Of a stretch of 32,416 nucleotides of DNA, positions 28,071-32,416 are shown one piece after another; positions within the stretch are counted from its first letter, which is position 1, and each line of letters starts with the position of its first letter. Source of the stretch: DSWT01 sp035415725 (lineage in GTDB: Bacteria; Chloroflexota; Anaerolineae; B4-G1; SLSP01); the NCBI GenBank assembly GCA_035415725.1, contig DAOOGN010000044.1, positions 1 to 32,416 on the forward strand, written 5' to 3'. The position numbers were made by a program, and so were the translations under genes. A model generated the notes under the pieces. It saw only the letters and a list, made by a program, of their open reading frames with translations. It did no database searches and was not told the origin of the DNA.

Positions 28071-30815
28071 ATGACGAAGGACCCCGTAACCGGCTGGCGT
28101 TTCGTAGACGATGAGGCAACGTTTGTGTTGCCCGACCCCCACAAGACGAACTACCTGTATTTTCCGCTGGTGAACGAAGCGGGGATGATCGCCGCGGTCA
28201 CGCCGACGCTCCACGGCGATGTCAAAACCGGGCAGAATACCTTCGCCACCGCGCCGGTCTCTGTCGAAGACCTGCACAATACCCGCTCGGCGCGCAATTT
28301 CTGGGTGCACATTCACGGCGTGGGACCATGGTCCGCCACGGGAAACAGTGCCCCCCAGATCGCCCAGACGTTCACCGCTAACGCGGATACCGTCACGCTC
28401 GAAGCGGGCTTCCTCTGGCAGCGCGTCACCCGCGAGAACGCGCGCCTGGGTTTGCGCGCCGAAATCACGACGCTGGTTCCGCCCTCTGCTGATGCTGTGG
28501 AACTGCTGCAGGTGACGCTCACCAACACCGGCAACGCTCCCATGACCCTGACGCCTACAGCGGCCATCCCGCTCTACGGGCGCTCCGCCGACAATCTGCG
28601 CGATCACCGGCACGTCACCTCGTTACTGCACCGCATTCGCGTGCATCCCCACGGCGTCCTCGTCCGCCCTACCCTCTCCTTCGACGAACGCGGACATCAG
28701 CCCAACACCGTCACCTACGGCGTACTCGGCGCAGAGGATGATGGCGCGCCGCCGGTCCGCTTCTTTCCGGTTGTGGAAGACTTCATCGGCGAAGGCGGCA
28801 GCCTCGAATGGCCGCAGGCCGTCGTTGCGCCGGAACAGGCCAGGCCGGGCGTTCCTGCCGGCGCCACGGTGGCGGGCTATGAGGCCATCGGCGCCCTGCG
28901 CTTCCAGGACATCGAGCTAGAACCGGGCCGCGCCAAGTCTTACATCCTCATCACGGCGATTATGGACGGGGAAGAAAATCCCGCCGCGCTGCTTGCCGCG
29001 TATGGCAATGCTATCCAATTCGGGCAATGGTTTGAACACACGCTCGCCTATTGGCAGGCAAAACTCGCCCCGTTGCGCGTGCAAACCGCCGATCCCACCT
29101 TCGATCACTGGCTCAAGTGGGTGACGGTGCAGCCTATCCTGCGGCGGCTCATCGGCAACTCGTTCCTGCCGTACCACGATTACGGGCGCGGCGGACGCGG
29201 GTGGCGCGACCTGTGGCAGGATTGCCTGGCCCTACTGTTGATGGAACCGACGGACGTGCGCGACCTTTTGTTCAGCAGTTACGCCGGCGTGCGTAGCGAC
29301 GGCAGCAACGCCACCATCATCGGTACGCAGCCGGGCGAGTTCAAGGCCGACCGCAACAACATCCCCCGCGTGTGGATGGATCACGGCGCGTGGCCGCTAC
29401 TAACAACCCAACTCTACCTCGATGCCAGCGGCGACCTGGAGTTCCTGCTGCAAGAACAGGTCTACTTCAAGGACCAGTTCATCAGCCGCGCCCAGAAACT
29501 CGATCTGGCGTGGCAGGCGGAAGACGGCACACAACTGAAGACGGCGGGCGGCACCGTCTACCGTGGTTCCATCCTAGAACACCTGCTCATCCAGCACCTC
29601 ACGGCGTTCTTTAATGTAGGGGAACACAACATCATCCGCCTCGAAGGCGCAGACTGGAACGACGGCATGGACATGGCGCGACACCGCGGCGAAAGCGTCG
29701 CTTTCACCGCGTTCTACGCGGGCAATCTGCGCACGTTGAGCGCACTGGCGTTAACCCTTCTCGCGGCGGGTATCACCGAAGTCGCTCTCGCCACCGAACT
29801 GCTGTTACTGCTCGACACGCTGGGTCAACCGGTCGATTATATGGACATCGCGGCAAAACAGGCGCGCCTGGCCGAATACTTTGCGGCGGTGCAGCCGGTG
29901 GTCTCCGGTGAAAAGGCCACCGTGGGCTTACGGACCCTCGCGGACGATCTCGCCGCCAAAGCCGCCTGGCTGACGGCGCATCTGCAAAAACAGGAGTGGA
30001 TCGAGAACCAAGCGGGCTTTGGATGGTTCAACGGCTATTATGATGACGACGGCCAGCGGGTCGAGGGCGACCACCCCAACGGTGTGCGCATGACGCTGAC
30101 CGGGCAAACCTTCGCCCTGCTCGGCGACGTGGCGACGGCGGAACAGGCGCAGGCCATCGTCGCGGCGGCGGACCGCTACCTCTACGCTGAAAACATGGGC
30201 GGCTACCGGCTCAACACCGACTTCGGGGACGTGCTGCTCAACCTGGGGCGCTGTTTCGGCTACGCCTACGGCCACAAGGAGAACGGCGCGATGTTCAGCC
30301 ACATGGCCGTGATGTATGCCAACGCCCTCTACCGGCGTGGTTTGGTCCACGCCGGCTACAAAGTGTTGGACGGCATCTACCGGCATTGCCGCAACTTCGC
30401 CGTCAGCCGGATGTACCCCGGCATCCCCGAATACGTGAATCCCAGAGGACGCGGGATGTACCCGTATCTGACCGGTTCGGCCAGTTGGTATCTGCTCACA
30501 CTGGTCAATGAGGTCTTCGGCGTCAAGGGGCAACTCGGCGCACTGCGGCTGGAGCCCAAATTGGTCGCGGCACAGTTCGACGAGAATGGCGCCGCCGCTA
30601 TTCACACGTTGTTCGCCAACCGGCAGCTCGACATCATCTACCACAACCCGGCACGCATGGACTACGGTGATTATGCCATCGAGACGATCACGCTGAATGG
30701 CGAACCGGCAACGTTCGAGCCAGAGGATGCTGCCGTGATCATCCCGCGCGCCACACTCCTGGCGTTAGCGGAGGGGCAGACGCACCCGTTGGATGTGCAT
30801 CTGGTCGCGCGTTGA
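28071..30815 (+). CDS. GH94-type disaccharide phosphorylase (laminaribiose-like)
   Basis: A 914-residue cytosolic GH94-type phosphorylase. The amino-terminal beta-sandwich is followed by an alpha6/alpha6 barrel with GGRGWRDLWQD, and by LEGADWNDGMD, where D528-D531 include the expected general acid. The end of the barrel has YPGIPEYVNPRGRGMYPYLTGSASW. Length near 910 and the GRGWRDLWQD block recall laminaribiose phosphorylases, but cellobiose or other beta-glucobiose phosphorylases are possible. It would turn a glucobiose and phosphate into glucose 1-phosphate and glucose. Start at ATG 28071, with GGAGG eight bases upstream. It ends nine bases from the convergent HAD gene. Confidence 0.82.
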   Translation: MTKDPVTGWRFVDDEATFVLPDPHKTNYLYFPLVNEAGMIAAVTPTLHGDVKTGQNTFATAPVSVEDLHNTRSARNFWVHIHGVGPWSATGNSAPQIAQTFTANADTVTLEAGFLWQRVTRENARLGLRAEITTLVPPSADAVELLQVTLTNTGNAPMTLTPTAAIPLYGRSADNLRDHRHVTSLLHRIRVHPHGVLVRPTLSFDERGHQPNTVTYGVLGAEDDGAPPVRFFPVVEDFIGEGGSLEWPQAVVAPEQARPGVPAGATVAGYEAIGALRFQDIELEPGRAKSYILITAIMDGEENPAALLAAYGNAIQFGQWFEHTLAYWQAKLAPLRVQTADPTFDHWLKWVTVQPILRRLIGNSFLPYHDYGRGGRGWRDLWQDCLALLLMEPTDVRDLLFSSYAGVRSDGSNATIIGTQPGEFKADRNNIPRVWMDHGAWPLLTTQLYLDASGDLEFLLQEQVYFKDQFISRAQKLDLAWQAEDGTQLKTAGGTVYRGSILEHLLIQHLTAFFNVGEHNIIRLEGADWNDGMDMARHRGESVAFTAFYAGNLRTLSALALTLLAAGITEVALATELLLLLDTLGQPVDYMDIAAKQARLAEYFAAVQPVVSGEKATVGLRTLADDLAAKAAWLTAHLQKQEWIENQAGFGWFNGYYDDDGQRVEGDHPNGVRMTLTGQTFALLGDVATAEQAQAIVAAADRYLYAENMGGYRLNTDFGDVLLNLGRCFGYAYGHKENGAMFSHMAVMYANALYRRGLVHAGYKVLDGIYRHCRNFAVSRMYPGIPEYVNPRGRGMYPYLTGSASWYLLTLVNEVFGVKGQLGALRLEPKLVAAQFDENGAAAIHTLFANRQLDIIYHNPARMDYGDYAIETITLNGEPATFEPEDAAVIIPRATLLALAEGQTHPLDVHLVAR

Positions 30816-30824
30816 TGTTTTGTG

Positions 30825-32024
30825 TTAGAGCTGACAGGTCTGGTCTATGGACAACAATGCCACGTCTACTGCCTCGTTGACCGAACGGTACGTGGGAATG
30901 TCCAGCGCTGCCAGCGCCGTGGCCTTCGCGCCCGCCGCCGGAGCGATGCCGTAAGGTTGCCAGCGAATATCCACACCGGCCGCGTGCAAGCTGTCCACCG
31001 CACTGCGCACGGCCCCCATCCCGCCAACGGTATCTTCAAAGATGTGGACCGTCGTAGCCCCAAGATTTGCCAACGGTTCGCGCAGTTCACCTGTCCCGTG
31101 GAAAATCCACGCAGCTTCCAAAGCGGCGGGTTCTGCTCCTACTGCCGCGCCGACCGCCGCCAATGCCTGCACCGGCGATGGTTTGACCATTTGCGCCATC
31201 CGACCACCCCAGCGCGCTGCCAACCACTGCAATTGTCCCAAGCCGATAAGGGGCCAGCCTTCCAGGCCCACCAACGTCTGCGCCAGTTCTGCTTCCGGGG
31301 AGTAACCCCGGGGAGAGGTGGCGACTCCGTTGGGCGGGAGGCTTGGTCGCGCCGTGTAAATCGCCGGATAGATGCACCGGGCGTCTGCCGCCTCGCGCAG
31401 CCGCGCGGCGGTCTCCGGCGACAGTTCCGCTACGTCATAATCCAGCAGATAGGGCCGCGCCTCGAAGTGCGGCGCGATCCCATAGACTTGCATAACGCCG
31501 GCGCTACCGACGACCAGATGCTGAAAGTATCGCGTGATCGGCGCGCGGTTAAAGTCGTGGGTGTGTTCCAACAGTTCATCCAGGATCGCCCCCACGGCCT
31601 CGCGTTGTGCGACGGGCAAGGATTGCGCATCGTCCCACAAGGCCGCGCGCACCGCGTGGCCGGTCTCCTTGAAATCACGCCGGCGCGTCACAATCCGTTT
31701 CACAAGGGTCATGAATTCGGGACGCGGCAATGGGAGCGGATGCGCCGCCAGTAAATCCAGCGCCGCCTCCCAACGTGGCGGTATCGCCAGCGACGGCTCA
31801 CGCCGCAGACGCTCGAGGAACAGCGTCAGGATATAGGCCGGCGCGGAGTCCCACTCGGAGGTCAGACCGTGCGCTTCGCCGGCGCGGACTTCGTCTTCGG
31901 TGAGCGCAGGGTCGCCCACGCCCATGCGCCGGGCGAAGTGCGCCACCGTATCCTGCAATGCCCGCAGGTAACCGCGCGCTTCGACGAGCACACCGTCCAC
32001 GTCGAAGAGGAACAGATGCCTCAT
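30825..32024 (-). CDS. HAD-like phosphatase of unknown substrate
   Basis: A 399-residue HAD-superfamily protein. Motif I is clear at the amino terminus (FLFDVDGVLVE, D8 and D10). The carboxy-terminal part has IFEDTVGGMGAVRSAVD, which fits motif IV. The long middle (about 150-270) does not match a family I know and is larger than usual caps. The ATG at 32024 overlaps the hisE stop by four bases (ATGA), so it is translated after hisE. A role in histidine synthesis, such as the histidinol-phosphate phosphatase step, is possible from context but unproven. Upstream in-frame codons reach into hisE and are not needed. Confidence 0.75.
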   Translation of the reverse strand: MRHLFLFDVDGVLVEARGYLRALQDTVAHFARRMGVGDPALTEDEVRAGEAHGLTSEWDSAPAYILTLFLERLRREPSLAIPPRWEAALDLLAAHPLPLPRPEFMTLVKRIVTRRRDFKETGHAVRAALWDDAQSLPVAQREAVGAILDELLEHTHDFNRAPITRYFQHLVVGSAGVMQVYGIAPHFEARPYLLDYDVAELSPETAARLREAADARCIYPAIYTARPSLPPNGVATSPRGYSPEAELAQTLVGLEGWPLIGLGQLQWLAARWGGRMAQMVKPSPVQALAAVGAAVGAEPAALEAAWIFHGTGELREPLANLGATTVHIFEDTVGGMGAVRSAVDSLHAAGVDIRWQPYGIAPAAGAKATALAALDIPTYRSVNEAVDVALLSIDQTCQL

Positions 32025-32299
32025 CGCCGCCGCCGTACCAACTCGGCGCGCACATCGTCCAGAGTCAATCCACGGACAGCCAGCACCACCCACAGGTGAT
32101 AGATCAAGTCGGCAGCTTCGGAAACCAGGCGTTCATCGCTCTGGCCCTTGCCTGCCAGCACAACCTCGATGGCTTCCTCGCCTACTTTCTTCAGCGCCTC
32201 GTCCACGTCCGTGAGCAAGGTCACGGTGTATGATTCCGGCGTGGGATGCGCCTGGCGATCCAGAATCACGGAAAACAGTTCGTCGAAAATATCGGTCAC
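32021..32299 (-). CDS. hisE: Phosphoribosyl-ATP pyrophosphatase HisE
   Basis: A 92-residue HisE, which hydrolyses phosphoribosyl-ATP to phosphoribosyl-AMP and pyrophosphate in histidine synthesis. The MazG-like metal motif is visible as KVGEEAIEVVLA, then ERLVSEAADLIYHLWVVL. Length is normal. The start is a GTG at 32299, with AGGAG eight bases upstream. No HisI domain is fused. No other his gene is in the window. Confidence 0.95.
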   Translation of the reverse strand: MTDIFDELFSVILDRQAHPTPESYTVTLLTDVDEALKKVGEEAIEVVLAGKGQSDERLVSEAADLIYHLWVVLAVRGLTLDDVRAELVRRRR

Positions 32300-32351
32300 G
32301 TAGATAACTCCTGTTCGTTACTGGATAATCTGCCGAAAAATTGTACAAAAC

Positions 32352-32416
32352 ACCAAGAATCTTGGTATCTATTCAGGCTCGTAAACCTGACGAAGCCACT
32401 TATTCCCTATGCCAGG
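32352..32416 (+). repeat. Copy of dispersed repeat R2 at window end
   Basis: From 32365 the sequence GTATCTATTCAGGCT and the following CCTGACGAAGCCAC and TTATTCCCTATGCCAGG match 27681-27733 almost perfectly. The window ends inside it. A small palindrome ACCAAG-aat-CTTGGT (32352-32366) abuts the repeat. No promoter for hisE is convincing in 32300-32351. Confidence 0.85.

Noticed and set aside
30822..31754. Plus-strand open frame of 310 codons opposite the HAD gene
   Set aside because: The minus frame has the HAD motif FDVDGVL and is coupled to hisE. The plus frame is a shadow.

Overview
The window is about 60% GC by eye and carries bacterial genes with ordinary Shine-Dalgarno sites, mixed with repeat-rich intergenic DNA. 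I infer a member of the Chloroflexota (Anaerolineae-like), with moderate confidence. The grounds are a very large secreted multidomain glycanase that ends in the tail IYLPLVMRNH, many degenerate heptanucleotide tandem repeats, and the general gene style. No rRNA or other marker gene is present to settle this. I saw no tRNA, rRNA or CRISPR array.

Left part (1-11.7 kb, all genes on the minus strand). In coordinate order: an M20 dipeptidase, an SRAP (HMCES/YedK) DNA-protein crosslink protein, a secreted LysM-M23 endopeptidase, and a small membrane protein. Next comes a scar where the start of an HNH endonuclease gene is joined to the 3' part of an aminopeptidase C gene. A vapB-vapC-DUF5678-like operon with a clear promoter and terminator follows. 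After it lies a 1139-residue iron-sulfur flavoprotein in which all parts of an HcnABC/opine-oxidase-type enzyme are fused. It sits directly behind an EgtD-like methyltransferase and a beta-class DNA methyltransferase.

Middle (11.9-18.5 kb). Lon protease is on the minus strand and divergent from a plus-strand series: TatD nuclease (apparently leaderless), a polyprenyl diphosphate synthase, a family 2 glycosyltransferase and an M28 lipoprotein peptidase.

Right part (18.5-30.8 kb, plus strand). This looks like a beta-1,3-glucan (laminarin-type) utilisation locus. It has a sigma70-like promoter overlapping a perfect LacI-type palindrome, a LacI regulator, a secreted GH16 endoglucanase with several CBM11-like and Calx-beta domains, a large GH161/GH149-type phosphorylase and a GH94-type phosphorylase. 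The proposed flow is extracellular cutting of glucan by GH16, uptake by a transporter not present here, then phosphorolysis of oligosaccharides and the disaccharide to glucose 1-phosphate. A HAD phosphatase and hisE, overlapping by 4 nt on the minus strand, close the window.

Repeats are prominent. One composite family has copies near 10.8, 18.8 and 27.9 kb. A second family sits at both ends of the window and at 27.7 kb. Heptamer tracts lie at gene ends and even inside a coding sequence. The most notable single feature is the GH16 catalytic domain, which appears to be inserted inside a fourth CBM11-like domain.
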